From assembly GCA_019321725.1 (NCBI GenBank), contig CM033124.1, positions 10,664,001 through 10,728,000 on the forward strand: a stretch of DNA of 64,000 nt, read 5' to 3'. Of the stretch, positions 47,834 to 61,105 are shown one piece after another. Position 1 is the stretch's first letter; each line of letters opens with the position of its first letter. Position numbers and translations under genes: made by a program. The DNA comes from Paulownia fortunei. Lineage: Eukaryota; Streptophyta; Magnoliopsida; Lamiales; Paulowniaceae. The notes beneath the pieces are model-generated. The model saw nothing but the letters and a program-made list of their open reading frames with translations. It searched no databases and was not told the origin of the DNA.

Positions 47834-50800
47834 ATGGGGGATGTGGCGGATAAATTGGCGTATTTTCAAGCTATTACGGGGCTCGAAGACACCGATTTGT
47901 GCACCGAAATTCTCTCTGCTCATAATTGGGACCTGGAATTAGCCATCTCGTCTATCACATCTACCGACACCAACGGCCCCTCCTCCGCCGCCGCCGCCGC
48001 GTCCGACGCCTCCGCCAGTACCGCCACCGCCACCACACGGGCAAATCAAGAACCCCGAGATGTGGGCCTTGTGTTACCCCCTAACGGCATTAATCAACCC
48101 CCTGGTCTCGCTTGGAAATTAATTACCCTTCCATTCTCCATCATTTCCAGTAGCCTAGGGTTAATATCTGGGGCAATAGGATTTGGTATGTGGGCTGCAA
48201 GCGGCGTTTTGTCGTATTCCCTTAGCATGGTTGGGCTGAATAGCCCGGCACGGGCTGGAACGACGCCGTTGGTGTCGGTGTCTCAGTCAGCCTCGGAGGC
48301 GATGGATTTTGTTTCTAGTTTTGAGAGGGATTATGGAAGAGTGAGGCCGAATTTTGTGACCGAGGGTTTCATGGACGCCTTGCAGAGGTCTCGGCACGAA
48401 TATAAGCTGTTGTTTGTTTACTTGCACTCGCCGGAGCATACTGATACGCCGGCATTTTGTGAAGGGACTTTGTGTAACGAAATGTTGGCAGCGTTCTTGA
48501 ATGAAAATTTCGTGGCGTGGGGTGGGAGTGTAAAGGCTAGTGAAGGGTTCAAGATGAGTAATAGTTTGAAGGCATCCAGGTTTCCGTTCTGTGCTGTCGT
48601 TATGGCCGCAACAAACCAGAGGATAGCATTGCTGCAACAGGTATAAGTTTAAGTGTTCTTTAGTTTCACTTGTTATGTGGCGCTCTTTGTCCTTATTACT
48701 CTATCTCACTAATATGAATGATATTTGTGTCTATTGAAAATTGGTACATGTCAAGATTGTCTTTTAGTAAAGAAAGAAGTCTGGAAGTTCTGTTTCTGTA
48801 TACCATAGTGTGTTTGAAAACAGACATATATTTGATGGAACGGCCACATATTTTGAGTTATAAATTTATATGGCTAATATATGTTTAAATTTTCTTGATG
48901 GACATTGGTGTTTGCGTATTTTTTAAAATGCAAAAGATGTCATGGGATTACATGAAGGTACATTTTTAGTATTTGTTTTTCGTTAGAGAGGATTTATCCT
49001 CTGAATTTCTCTGTCTTCATATTCTTAATGGAGTTGGTCAAATCATCTGGTAATTATTATCCAGATGTGTTCACTTAGGTAATGCAAGTGTATGTGTCAT
49101 ATGTAAGTCTTTTTCTTTCTTTCTTGGGAACTTTCTGTTTAATTTCAGTTTGTGGCTTTGTGCTTATGTAGCTGGTGCGTGCTATATATTGAGGTCTTCG
49201 GAAGATGGGATGGGAAAGATGCCCATTTTTTTATAAGGTGTGAGATATGAAATGTTTCAGTGGCCGCTCCTGCTTGACCTTAGATCATGTCCCGTTTTTC
49301 TTTTAAAGGGAGTAAAGGTGAGGCCCTGAGCTACATGCTTTGTACATGGCATCTGATTGAAAGAAAGATAGAGGTAGGGCCGAGGGGAATGTCTTCTAGT
49401 GAGGGGAATCTTTTCAGCTTCAATCCTCTTGTATGCGAGACTGCATATTTTTTTCTTGTTCCTAGTTCCTACTTCCTAGTTCCGTTGATTAGGGAAACTT
49501 GCACATGTGGTTCTGGCGGGCTTTCCTGAGGTGGTAACTCTGCTATGAAGAGAAAGGATTCCCATTGAGAATTAGCTTGATTGTGAGCCTATCATCTGGA
49601 TAGGACTATGATGGTTTGTACCAAATATGATTGTAGTGAACTCCACAAGATGACAAAAAGGCCTTGTAAATCATCATCACATTGTACACGAAATTTTGTG
49701 TATGGTTTCTAGGGAGCATGTGTACTTTTAGAGTGCCTTTTGAGGGGTGAAATACTTTATTCTAACAAACCTTGATTCTCTACTTGGAGATCTATTGAGG
49801 TGTCATTCATATATGAAGAAAGTATATGCTTCTACCTTTTGATTATCTGTGACTTGCATATTCCCATTGCTCTAGGGATGAATGCATATTGGCTTTTAAT
49901 GCTGCTTTATGTCGTTCTGTTGATTGTGAGCACAAACTGGTTACAGAATATAGCGTTTTTTGCAAACTTGTTTGCTAAACATATATTTTTCACTTGACCA
50001 AGAGTTCATCTAGTCTTCAATGTCACCAGTCTTGTTTTCTAATTTATAAAACATATCATGCTAATCGGGTGATTTGTACATTAATCCTTTTTTGAGGAGG
50101 TATGGTTAAAATGATGAACAACGGAACATTAATTATGAAAAAATGGTTAAGAGATTGGAGAATCAATGGAAGGTAATGCATAAAAAAAGAATTGAAACAA
50201 ACATTCAGTGATGGATTTGGTTTGAGATGCAATGTTTATGGAGGCATTTTCTTGAACACTAACACTAAATTCTGGATTTTGTAATCTTTGCCTGATACCT
50301 GTGAATAAGATTTGGTGAGGCATAGTGTTGAAAAGATGCAGCTATGTACTTTTACATGGTGCATTCATGTAGTTTTCTTTCATTCTTCTAGTTGCCCTTC
50401 GGAAACGAACAAAGAGCTAGAAAGAAATAAAACAAGACTTATCTGGATTCTGTCATGCATGTTAACTTTTGTATTGATTAGTGATGGCAACTTGTCCTCC
50501 AAAACAAATTTGTAAGTGGCACCATGACATCTGACATTGGTATTCTCTTCACTGTTTGTTTCAAACTGCTTTTTCTGGGGGGAAAATCTCTGGATCTCTG
50601 TACATTGCATTCTGTGGGAGTTCACTTTCCAAATACTATTATTTTATCTTTTTAGCTCATTTTATTTGTGCACATTTCTCAGGGTTTCTGCCTCCTGACT
50701 TTGCACTTCTTCATTATGTGGGGTGTTGGTTGGGTGGGGGGGTGCAAAGGGGACTTCCCTTTTGCTGTATTTTGATAATTTTCTGGAAGGAGGAAAAATC

Positions 50801-53316
50801 CATGATTTTTTTTCCACTGTTGCGTTCTTCTTCCTTTTAAGTATGGATAAATCTTTGTCTACATGTTTATTAATGTAGTCATGAATAATCTCATAAATAA
50901 AGAGGAAATGGTTTATGCTGTTGTTTTATTTGTTTGTTTTGCTTAATATTTTTATCCTTCATGGTGTTTATTTTAAGAGTATGAGGTTTACAGTGTCTAT
51001 GTCTTATGCATTTGGCCTTATTGTTGTTATTTTCATGAAACATCATTCTGTTTTTCTACAGTAATTATTTGGTGAAAACTATAATGGGTTGATTACATGG
51101 GCATCCCCTTTTTGACACTGGTTTATCATTTGTTTGAGGAGAGTATTAACTCAAATTAGAATTTGCGTTGGACTTGCTGCTAGATTCAGTTACACCCTTG
51201 CATTTGGTTTTATAGAACTGTGTACCAAGGAAAATGTTTGCTAAAAAGTTGTCCATTTAACTTGATTCCATATTTTCTATGCAGTAGTTAAATATGCATG
51301 TGTTCTTTCCTTTGCAAAAATTCTTGTTAACTGAAACTTCATGACCTGTGAATAACTCTGGATGAGAGAATGTTTGTCGTAGTTCATGTATTCTGTCATG
51401 TCTTTTCAATTGTGTCGATATCTGCGTAAGGTTATGTTATGTGAGTAATTGAATAAAATGGCTAAATGGAAAGGGGAGACGCACCAAAGGACTTTAAACC
51501 CTTTCTAATTTTATTGATCTTCCATGTTAACTTTAGTTGCACAGTTATGTATACTATTCTTATTTCCTCATATTGTTGTTTCTCTTTTGATTTCATTGCA
51601 AATGCCCAGCCTTATCTTAATATTGTTATTGTACTTGTGCAGGTTGAGGGACCAAAATCTCCTGAAGAAATTATAACAGTATTGCAGAGAGTGCTTGAAG
51701 AAAGTGCTCCTGTTCTTGTTTCAGCCAGGATTGAAGCGGAAGAAAGAAGAAACAATATGCGCCTGAGAGAGGAACAGGATGCTGCTTTTCGAGCAGCACT
51801 TGAGGCTGATCAAGTATGGTATTCTATAATGTTGTCATTTTTGTTTTCTTTCTTTCTTTCTTTATTTTTGTGGTCTTCTATCATAGATGCCTATTATGGT
51901 TTTTTCCCTACTAAGGTAATGCTGTCTAGTAGGAGTATCACTTTAAACTTTTGTTCATGTTATGTACTAGGCTCGGGAGCGCCAGAGGAAAGAAGAGCAG
52001 GAACGGCTGGAACGTGAAGCTGCTGAAGCTGAGAGGAAAAGAAAGGAGGAGGAAGAGGCTCGTGAAAGAGCAGCGCAAGAAGCTGCTGAGAGAGAAGCTG
52101 CATTAGCTAAGATGCGGGAGGAGAAAGCTTTGTCATTAGGTGCTGAACCTGAGAAAGGGCCTGATGTTACTCAAGTAAGCTCCATATTCTATATTCTTTC
52201 CATTAATTTATGGAATGTAGTGATGTCTATGCTTAAGTTAATGAGCCACGCTATTTATATTTCAATTCATATTTTGATAAGGGTATTTAGAAAATTGAAG
52301 GCTTCTATAAGTAAAGATCTTATTTAGAAAACAGATGAGATTTTAGTTATGTTCAGCCTGTTTGACTCCAGTATTTTGGTGAGGAAAGGATAAGAAGATT
52401 GTGGAAAAAGTACCTGTCATTCTTTGATTGCCAAGGAAAAAAGTGAAAGAATAACTTGGAGAGAAATCATATTTAGTGGTGAAAAGGGGTCTTCCCAACC
52501 CAGAGGAAAAATCATTTGAGCCCTCCCCTATTTATCCCTCCCTCTGGTGCCCCCTCTTCTCTTTCCCATGTACACAAACAGACACCTAAAAATTGAAAAA
52601 AAAAAATGAAAAAATGAAACAAAACTGGCCGTCTCATCCTGGACGTGCTATATCTCTGCACCAATCGCCATCATTTCCAAAAGTGCAAACCCTTCTGTTA
52701 CATTTCCACTTTTGTACATTACCACAGCCCAACATGATTGATGGTTTAGCTTAGTGGGAAGGTGGAGAGAGGAGGGGGTGTGTGATTGCATTGAGATCGG
52801 GGAGCCAGTGTGGGGTGGGTCTCTAGGAGGTGGAGGGGTCTTGGGTCCAGGGGAGGCAGGAATCTCGAGGTTTGGTATGGTGGGTTGGAGTGAGATTATT
52901 TTTTCTTTTACTGTGTTTTCGTTGCTTCTATGTTTTCCTTGGCAACCAAACAAGTGTTGGAAGACTTTATATTCCTTAGTCTTGGTATTTTCCTTTCTGC
53001 TCTTAAATCCTATAACCGCATAGATTTAGATGTTTTGTGCCATGTATTTTGTTATGATTGAGGATGTGTTTTATCTTATGACTTTCAGGTATTGGTTCGT
53101 TTTCCATCTGGAGAGCGCAAAGAGAGGAGGTTTCAATTTACAACAACAATACAATCTCTGTATGACTATGTTGATTCTTTAGGTTGTTTAGAAGTTAATG
53201 GCTACAGCCTTGTCTCCAACTTTCCCCGCACTGTCTACGGCCAAGAAAAGCTCTCTTTGTCCCTGAAAGAAGCAGGATTACATCCTCAGGCCAGCCTTTT
53301 TGTGGAGTTGAAATAA
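47834..53316 (+). CDS. PUX10: UBA/UAS/UBX protein, PUX10-like (FAF2/UBXD8 family)
   Basis: Four exons: 47834-48640, 51643-51813, 51971-52174 and 53089-53316. All junctions are GT/AG in phase 0, giving 469 residues, close to Arabidopsis PUX10. Domains in order: an N-terminal UBA-like domain (1-43), an Ala/Ser/Thr-rich linker (50-70), a hydrophobic hairpin (about 92-135), a UAS thioredoxin-like domain (about 155-290), a long Glu/Arg coiled coil (about 300-380) and a UBX domain (395-469) with the FPR loop at 439-441 that binds the N domain of CDC48/p97. In this family the hairpin anchors the protein to lipid droplets or ER, and the UBX domain recruits CDC48 to extract ubiquitinated proteins such as oleosins. 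That role is known for the family and inferred here. No breaks seen. Intron 1 is 3.0 kb. Convergent with the LRAT-like gene downstream. Confidence 0.95.
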
Positions 53317-54408
53317 TGAGCCATGCTGGGGAGTGATCAAGAATGAAACTTTGTAGTAGGAAATTTCATATATTGACTTGCTTTTTCAAACAGATGTAGT
53401 GATGATACCATTTAACAATTTGTGATTGTGACTGTATTGGCGCCATTTCAGAGTCTAGTTGGCAATGACAGTGGAGAGGACTGGATTAAATAAGTGTGTC
53501 CAGCGTATATAGTACTCACTAAAAGAAAAACTGCATTTTCTTTTATCAATGGTGATAAGTATTTTATTAGGTTCATTCAGCTTAATGAAATTCATTGCGG
53601 ATCTATATCTTCTTTGATCCAGGAACTAACATGGAAGCTTTACAGTACTGCTTTATTCTTCAGTTATTTCATCTAATTAAGTGACCAGCCTGAAAATTTC
53701 TAGTTGGTGATATCAGCGAACTGCCGGAGAACATTATGAATCTAAGACAAGATTATCTTCCTGAATTGATTATCAGTGGCATATTCTGAAATCGTATTTG
53801 GTCTCCTATTTTCATGACTGAACCCAATCATGGTGGAAAGTTCCATGGCACAGTTTGCATATCTTCTTGTGCCTGACTGCACCGACTACAATGCCATGCT
53901 TGTGACTTGGAAAGGAAAAATGTGGACAAATAGTAAAGTATGATGAGTCGCTTAAATCGAAATCATATTTTTATGTGATTTAGCCCCAACAGTTGGGGAG
54001 ATGGTGCTATTCTTGCACTTGTTTCCTAGCCAAGACAGTAACATGCACAATAAAATGAACTTCCTTGGAGAGTCAAAGATCTCCCGAGGAACAGATTCGT
54101 ATAGCATACCTAGGACAAATGAATGTGACTAGTAACATCTTAAAACATCATGAAAAGGAAAAGAACATATTGGATCAACAGGCTTAAGATATCAGAAACT
54201 CTGAATGCACAATCATTTGCATTAAAATCTTAGGAAGACGATGAGTTCAACAGCATGAAACTCTCATACAATCATCCCTTTTCAGGGAAAGCAAAAAAAA
54301 AAGGAAAAATATAAAGTTGCACAGAAGATGAAGACATAAGGAACCAAGTTTTGTTGACAACTACATGCTTAATTGGTGATTTTCCATCAGCAATATCTTT
54401 GCCTCTTT
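53317..54408. other. convergent 3' region of PUX10 and the LRAT-like gene
   Basis: About 1.1 kb between two stop codons facing each other. It presumably holds both 3' untranslated regions. No other gene seen. Confidence 0.6.
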
Positions 54409-56019
54409 TCAGGTCTGAGTGTCATTAACGTCAATCACATCAGAACATGCATCTTTATCACCACGTTGATTGCCATGGAACAATGCTATGTCCTCTACCT
54501 TCACCACACTTACATCATCTCGGACACCAATATCAGTAGCATACCTATTTAAAGAATAGGTTGCAGCTGTTGCTGTGACAATAACAACCGGACTTGAAGC
54601 AAATAATCGAAGGGGCAAAGAAAGAATTGCAGCCAAAGGAGCACCTACGACAGATGAGGCTTGACCACTAACTCCCAGAGCTTCTTGGCTGCGAACAAGA
54701 AATCCTGTTTTACAATATAACGCAAAATCCTCACAGTTATTTGTAAACAAATTATAGTTTCCAAATCCTTTCTCAAGCAAATACATAGCCCTGTGAATCA
54801 CGGCCTGTGGAGGATCAGATTTTGCAGTAGTGCATGTGCCGCCTCGGAATTTAGCAATAAAAGCTAGCATGCCAACTCCATACTCAAAACGGTACAACAA
54901 TCCATCTCCCAGGAAGCAATTCAAACAAGACATAATTACTCCACTTCCATGTGTTCTAAAACCACAGTCTAGAATATCTAAACAGGCTGCTGGGACATTT
55001 GAAAACGATGATGAGAACCACGGGGACCTGGAGTGACCAGACGAACTCAAATACTGGTCCTGAGTGAAGTGCACGACTTTGTTTCCACCCACATATATGC
55101 CTGAGTATAATGGTTAGATAACTTAACTATTTCAAAGAAAAATCATAACAAAATTACTCAAAAAAAATGCTAAAAATGGATGGACACTATGTTGCTACAT
55201 ATCAGCAGTAATAGGTAGCTGAGATACCAAAATTTAATGTTCAGCCATGTTAACACAAAGATGTAAAAAGTCTTAAGAAGAATAAGATAATGATGCAAAG
55301 AGTTAAAATGAAGTCGTGGAGAAAATAAAAGGAATAAGGAAAACGCTGACTTTAGCTTCTTGTCAAAATTATTACCATCTTACAACAACCTATCAAGTGC
55401 AGCTCCCTTGTTGAGAAATTGCTTACAATGTAAAAGACAGTCCAAGGGATTGCCGCAGAAAACACAACCCTCAAGCCCCCATAACTCACAACTAATATAG
55501 TGGGGTAGCAGCAGAGGCACACAACTGCACCAAAATCATCAGTTCATTTCTTTTGGCCACATTCTCTAAGGAAAGCTAAGTCCATGACAGAGTCATTATG
55601 AGAATGAACATAAGAGTTACACTACGCCAACAATTCCAGCAGCAGAAAACAGATGCTTAAATCCGGATATTACAAAGAATCAGTTTGATTGTTAACATGG
55701 CCATTCAAATCTTGTACACTCTCAGAACATTCATTCATCTTCAGAATAACACTACCCACCAACCCCCAACCCCAAGAAAATTATTAAAAGCTTACAGAAA
55801 ATAAAAATTAATAACAACAGAAAAAAATCACTCCGAAAATATAAATGCATTAACGTTTATGATACGACCAATAAAAACAAGAAAATAATACCAAAAAAGA
55901 GAAGAAGAAGAAGAAAGGAAGAGACCATGGTGAGAGTAAGTGAAGCCTGTCCTCCAAGTGTAGATATGGTCGCCTGCTTTTAAATCGCTTCTTTCCACTC
56001 TGTGTGAGAGAAAACCCAT
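54409..56019 (-). CDS. LRAT/NC-domain protein
   Basis: Two exons on the minus strand, 55926-56019 and 54409-55100, joined through a GT/AG intron of 825 bp in phase 1, giving 261 residues. It belongs to the plant NC-domain group of the LRAT-like NlpC/P60 cysteine enzymes. Visible features: GDHIYTWR (16-23), [16 protein letters not shown] (29-44) with His31 and His42, CLNCFLGDG near 90, RGGTCTTA near 120, and [13 protein letters not shown] with the catalytic Cys154. A Val/Ala/Ser-rich hydrophobic stretch near 175-215 may be a membrane segment. Animal relatives are acyltransferases or phospholipases; the substrate of the plant proteins is not established. The start is the first ATG of exon 1, which lies five residues before [12 protein letters not shown]. 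The His-His-Cys set is intact, so it is probably functional. Confidence 0.92.
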
Positions 56020-56214
56020 CTCTTTCCCTTTCTTTTCTTTTTCAATTTTTGATCCGACTCTCTCTCTCTCTCAAAGAAGGAAAGACTAAAAGAAGGAAGC
56101 AGAAACTCAGGAATCTCTCCCCACCAGCACCCAAGCAGAATAAGAAAGGACAATGATATGGAACTTTAGGAATTCCCAATAAAAAAAGGAAAAGAATTTG
56201 ATGGAAAAATGAGG

Positions 56215-56219
56215 AAAAA
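56215..56219 (-). terminator. RNA polymerase III terminator of tRNA-Val
   Basis: Five T on the minus strand directly after the tRNA. A second T run follows near 56205. Confidence 0.7.
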
Positions 56220-56225
56220 CGAACA

Positions 56226-56299
56226 TGGCGTCGCCCGGATTCGAACCGGAGACCTTCAGTGTGTTAGACTGACGTGATAACCAACTACACCACGACACC
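56226..56299 (-). tRNA. tRNA-Val(AAC): tRNA-Val (anticodon AAC)
   Basis: 74 bases on the minus strand with a 7-bp acceptor stem (GGTGTCG with CGACGCC, one G-T pair), a D arm (TGGTGTAGTTGG), an anticodon loop GTCTAACACA reading AAC, and a T arm CCGGTTCGAATCCGG. The B box GGTTCGAATCC is perfect. There is no intron and CCA is not encoded. A TTTTT run seven bases after the 3' end (56215-56219) serves as the RNA polymerase III terminator. It lies about 200 bases upstream of the start codon of the LRAT-like gene, on the same strand. Confidence 0.96.
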
Positions 56300-56479
56300 G
56301 CTTTCTTAGTACTGGTCTCAATTTATTTACCTAAACAATTAGAGAAGAAAAAGAATTGGAAGCAAGAGGGCCCACACATGTCTACTCTTCTTTTCCTTTC
56401 TATCTTTTTTTTCTTTTTCCCGTTAAAAGCACATTTTTATTTTGTTTAATTCCTCTTTATTTCTCTCATATCTCATGTA

Positions 56480-59230
56480 GAACTACATCTCGAATCACAT
56501 AATCAAACCGACTCATAACCAGCTCATAGTTAATCATTTAAAAATCATTGGCCACAGGTCACGGGTTGAACATATCCAACGCGCCGATCAAAATTGGACC
56601 AACTTATAATTGACTTATAGTCAACGATTCAAAAATCGTTGAACACGGGTCATAAGCCGATTACGGGTTGGAGATACCCAATGTGCTGAACCGTTGGTTT
56701 TTTTTTTTGGCCAATGGTTGCAATGTCGTGGGCAGCAATTTAATCGTTGGCAATTGTCAAATAATTTTTTTTTATTTATTTTTTCTCTATAAAAACTACT
56801 CTCCTCCTTCATTTATTTCATACTTCTACATTCTCAACTCTCAATTATTCATTTTTCAATTTTATATTCTATATTATATACTATTTCAATTATTTCATTA
56901 AATTATTTTTCATATTTTACTTCATTTTTCTTCAATTCAATATTTTAAATTTTCATCATTTATTAAAAGTGGCAAGTTCAAGCAACATAGGTAAGGGAAA
57001 GATGTCCACTACCAATGAGAAACCTAAACTCAACATGCATTATGAGGTGGAGTTGAGTGATGAAAAGTAATACCACTTATTTACTACTCCAAAAATAATG
57101 AGTGGTGTTCATACTCGATTTACTATATCTCTCAAATCCTCCATTTTTACCAAATATTTTGATAAAGTAACACTTTCAAATGGAGATATGCGAGTAAAGT
57201 GTAAATATTAATCACAATTTTATAAATTTCAATCCGAATGCGGTTATGGATCTTTTAGAAGACATGTGGAGAAAAAATACCTGGTAGAATTTGGCATCAA
57301 CCGTACTCAAACTCAAATGACATCGTTCGCATCTTCTGACGCTGGTGGAAATAACGATATTTCTTTATTTAAATATAATAATTTTAAATGTAGAGAAAAT
57401 TTAACTAGATTTATTTTTGTTAAATATCTTAGTTTTAGTTTTGCAAATAAATTTTTTTAAATAAGTTAATTCAAACAACATATAATCATGCAGCTAAAGG
57501 TATTCCACGAACCACACTAATACGTCATGTCAAAAAATTATACAATAAAATTAAAAAAGAGTTAAAAGAAATATTAATCAATGTAAATAATAAAATTTAT
57601 TTATGTAGTGATATTTGGAGTGACAATTGACAAATACATTCATATATAAGTATTACATGTCATTGAATTAATGATTCCTGGACAGTTCAAAAAAGATTGC
57701 TTGCATATAGAGTTTTTGAAGGTCCACACTCAACTTCAAATATTTCCCAAATTATATTTTTAATATTAGAAAAATATAATTTAATTAATAAAAAAATTTC
57801 AATATCATTTTTCCAACACTTTGGAATTCAACATATAGATTATTCAAAAAAAAAATTATAATTTATTATGTCAGTTTTTTTTTTTTACAAACTGCTACTA
57901 CTCATTTGCATTTTTATTCATACCATTGGACAATATGTGAAAATTTTGTAATATTTTAAAAATATTTAATGATACTACTTTATAATTATTTAGTGTTTAT
58001 TCCGCAACTTCTCATTTAGTATTATTAAATTATTGAAATATTGCATTGATTTTACATGATAACATTAATTTCAAATACTAAAATTTAGTAAATTGTACTT
58101 TATCAATGTAGTGTAAATGAAAAAAATATTTTTTAGAAATTTTAGATATTAATTTAGTCGCTCTTGATTTTGACCCTAGGCTTAAATTATATGGTTTACA
58201 ATATATGTTAATAATTTATTATAAATGTTTAAGACGCTACAAAAATGATATTATAGGAAATATTATATTTAAAGTTAGAAAATTTTAAAATGAATTTTAT
58301 AATAAATATAGTTCAAAATATGAGTCACAAACAACTCAATTTAATATACAATGTACCAGTAGCAACAGTAATTATAAGCTTACAAGGATACAACTTTTAC
58401 TTAGGGAATGGAGTAAACGTTCTAAAGGATCGTCAAGTTCCAACCAGGAACGTGAAAATTATTTTAATATTTCATTTGAGTTTAATGAGACAAATTATGA
58501 TGGATGGTTTGACATTTTGTGATGGTGGTTATAAAAGGAGCAAACTTATCCAATTTTATCTGTGATGACAAAGGAGATACTTGTTTCAACCACATCAACC
58601 GTCGCAGTGGAACAAGTCTTTAGTTCATAAAGTAATATATTGAGTGAAAAATGTTTAACCTTGTCTTTTGAAAATTTAGAAACACAAACATGTTTTAATG
58701 ATTGAATTAATATCTCTGTACGAAAATAAGGTCAGTCAGATTCGGAGGTAGATCAAGATGATGACACGGATGGAATGATGATGGAAACAGGAAAAAGTGA
58801 CTTAGTCACGCCACCCCCTAAAGTAAGAAGGGTAAAAAGATAAAAGAACTACGTGGGTTTTGATTCCTTTATATTCTAAGAGAATACGTAGGCAACTTAA
58901 ATTTAAATTCAAACTATTTTTTTATTTTTAAAATTATTTTTAATTATATAATTTAAAATTTAGTTTTTTTTTTCAAATTTAAGTTAATTTTTTTTCATTT
59001 AGTTCAAAAAATTTCAAAATTAAAAAAAAATAAAAAATTCAGGGGTCGGAACCAAAATCGGAACTAGTCCGACGGTTAATCGAAACTAAAATCGGCTTGG
59101 TAGTGTCGGAACTCGGACCATAACCGATAAAGTTGGTTAGGTTAAGGGTCAAAAAATTTCAAACCGTGGAATCGGTAATTTCAAATTAGAACCGACAATT
59201 CTTGAAATATAGTCGGGTTCTCATGTCTTC
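56480..59230 (+). mobile_element. decayed hAT element (BED-finger type)
   Basis: Boundaries are estimated. Subterminal DNA on both sides has repeated ACCG/CGGT-rich words (AACCGACTCATAACC, GGTCGGAACCAAAATCGG, CGGAACTCGGACCATAACCG), a pattern usual in plant hAT elements. A weak inverted match exists between TAGAACTACAT near 56479 and the right edge near 59231, without a visible 8-bp duplication. The transposase remnant lies inside. Confidence 0.6.
56968..58740 (+). pseudogene. hAT transposase, RICESLEEPER/BED type
   Basis: Plus-strand fragments in order: an N-terminus beginning in ASSSNIGKGKMST; a BED-like finger remnant with RVKCKY and CGYGSFRRHVEKKY (57190-57280); LPRTTLIRHVKKLYNKIKKE-like text near 57500-57570; the catalytic-domain start YLCSDIWSD (57600-57625) with SYISITCHxINDSW; and the C-terminal dimerisation domain with TKEILVSTTSTVAVEQVFSS and ETQTCFND (58560-58705). 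Stops interrupt nearly every segment, so it is dead. The acidic Asp-rich tail near 58740-58800 is also typical of the family. Confidence 0.85.
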
Positions 59231-60760
59231 TATCACCTTTCATTAAATTGATTTTTATTTTCAAAGTTTCTTATCATTTAAAAACAAAAAACAAAAAATG
59301 AAAATGAAAATGAAAAACAAACAATGAGTTACAATTTCTTTTTTGACCGACACTCCAATATTAACTATTAACACTTGTGTTTTCTCAATCCAAATTGTAA
59401 CCAATCTTAAGAATGTTTGGATTTGTTTTGGTTATTTTAATAGAAGTATTTTGGAAGAATATATTAAGAAAAATAATATATTATAAATAAAATGTATTGA
59501 AGAACATAATATATATTTAGATATATTTTGAAAAAATAATTTGAAATTAAAATATAAAATTTAAAAATAAAACCAAATATGAGGAATAAATTGGAAGGAT
59601 GACACCTTAGCCCGTAGGAATGGAAATTATGGGACTATTCCCCTTTGCAACGAGGTAGAGGAAGTTTTGAGTGGAAGTAATGGACTCACTCACTAAGAAA
59701 TTGTTTGCAAACCCTTCAATAAAGTGATTCTCAACTTCTGGTTTAAAAAAAAAAAAAAGAAAAGATTTTAATGTTTTCAAATATCAATTTTTGTTTCTAT
59801 TTCTATATAATTTAATTAGAATCTAAAAGAAGGGAGAGGGGTGTTTTTATTGATTCTGCTTCTTCCTTTTTCTTTAAATGTAAAAATTCTTTTGGAAATA
59901 TTTGCCCTAAAAAATATTTATATTCCAAAAATGTCATTACATTACATAAATATATAATATTTAATATACATTTAATTTATAAATATTTGTATGAATATGA
60001 ATATATATATATTATTTATATATTTACATATTTGTGAATATATATATTTGTAAATATTTGTATGGATATATAAATATATACTTATAATATATATATATAT
60101 ATATATGTATTTTTATATATTACAATATTTGTGAATATATAAATATATTTATATATGTGAATATATAAATACATCTATATATTAATAAATATATATATAT
60201 GTATTTTTATATATTTATTTTTTTGTTAATATGTAAATATATTTGTAAATATAAACATATGGGTTTTTATATAAACATAATTGTACGATATATATATATA
60301 TATGTATTTTTATGTATTTATATATCTGTGAATATACAAATATATTTACATATATTTATATAATATTTAATGTATATATACACATATACACAAATTACTA
60401 TTACAGAATCGAATAACGATTTAAACTTTGACACACAAATATAAGTAATTTTACTCCTTATTTACCAAGCATTCTCTTTTAACTTATTTTACTTTTCAAT
60501 AATACTTTGCAAATGCTACGAACTTCTGGATTTTTACTTCTCTTGCAATAAATCACTTTCTTTAAAATAATTTTTTTTGCAAACACCCCCTAACGGATGA
60601 ACTAAAATCCCACCCAATAAAATCTTTGTCACCACCAAAGAAAAGAAAGAAAGATTATCAGTTACTTATTATGGCACCGATGGTGGCGTTCTTTTTCAGG
60701 ACTCCGCTAAGAAAGTTGGTGATTCAATTGAGGCACTGCACATTTTGGGTGTATTAAATA
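59231..60760. other. gene-free, extremely AT-rich DNA with minisatellite
   Basis: At 59990-60380 variants of ATATATATATGTATTTTTATAT recur roughly every 100 bases (near 60090, 60190 and 60300). A short more balanced island at 60595-60757 holds a 28-codon ATG-started open stretch with no recognised similarity. Confidence 0.55.
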
Positions 60761-61105
60761 TTTGATATAAACTATTTGTAGATATTATTATAAAATTTAT
60801 AATTTTATTTATTATAAAATACTATACTTTCTTATGCAATATTTATTTTAAATCATAAATTTATTATTTTTGTATGAAACTATAATATTATATGCTTTAC
60901 GTACAAATACAATATAAACGATACTTTATTATTAGGGGTTATATTTTATATTATTATAATTACCATATTTAAATGCAAAATTTACACTTATACTATTTAC
61001 TTTTATAATTATTGAAAATAATATCTATTCCATATTATAAATACGTCCCAATTTTATATTATAAATATGATTTTTTGTATAAAGTATATTAATTACATGA
61101 TAACA
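60761..61105. repeat. 345-bp direct repeat, copy 1
   Basis: Nearly identical to 62775-63122, from TTTGATATAAAC to TATTAATTACATGA, with only scattered differences (for example ACTATTTG against GTTTTG). The DNA in between contains weaker relatives of the same words (TATAAAGTATATTAA, TATTCTAAATA), suggesting a decayed tandem array. Confidence 0.9.

Noticed and set aside
48287..48637. 116-codon minus-strand open stretch
   Set aside because: Antisense shadow of PUX10 exon 1.
51466..52017. Single 183-codon reading through PUX10 introns
   Set aside because: It runs through intron 1, exon 2 and intron 2; the spliced model with GT/AG sites and the continuous coiled coil is clearly better.
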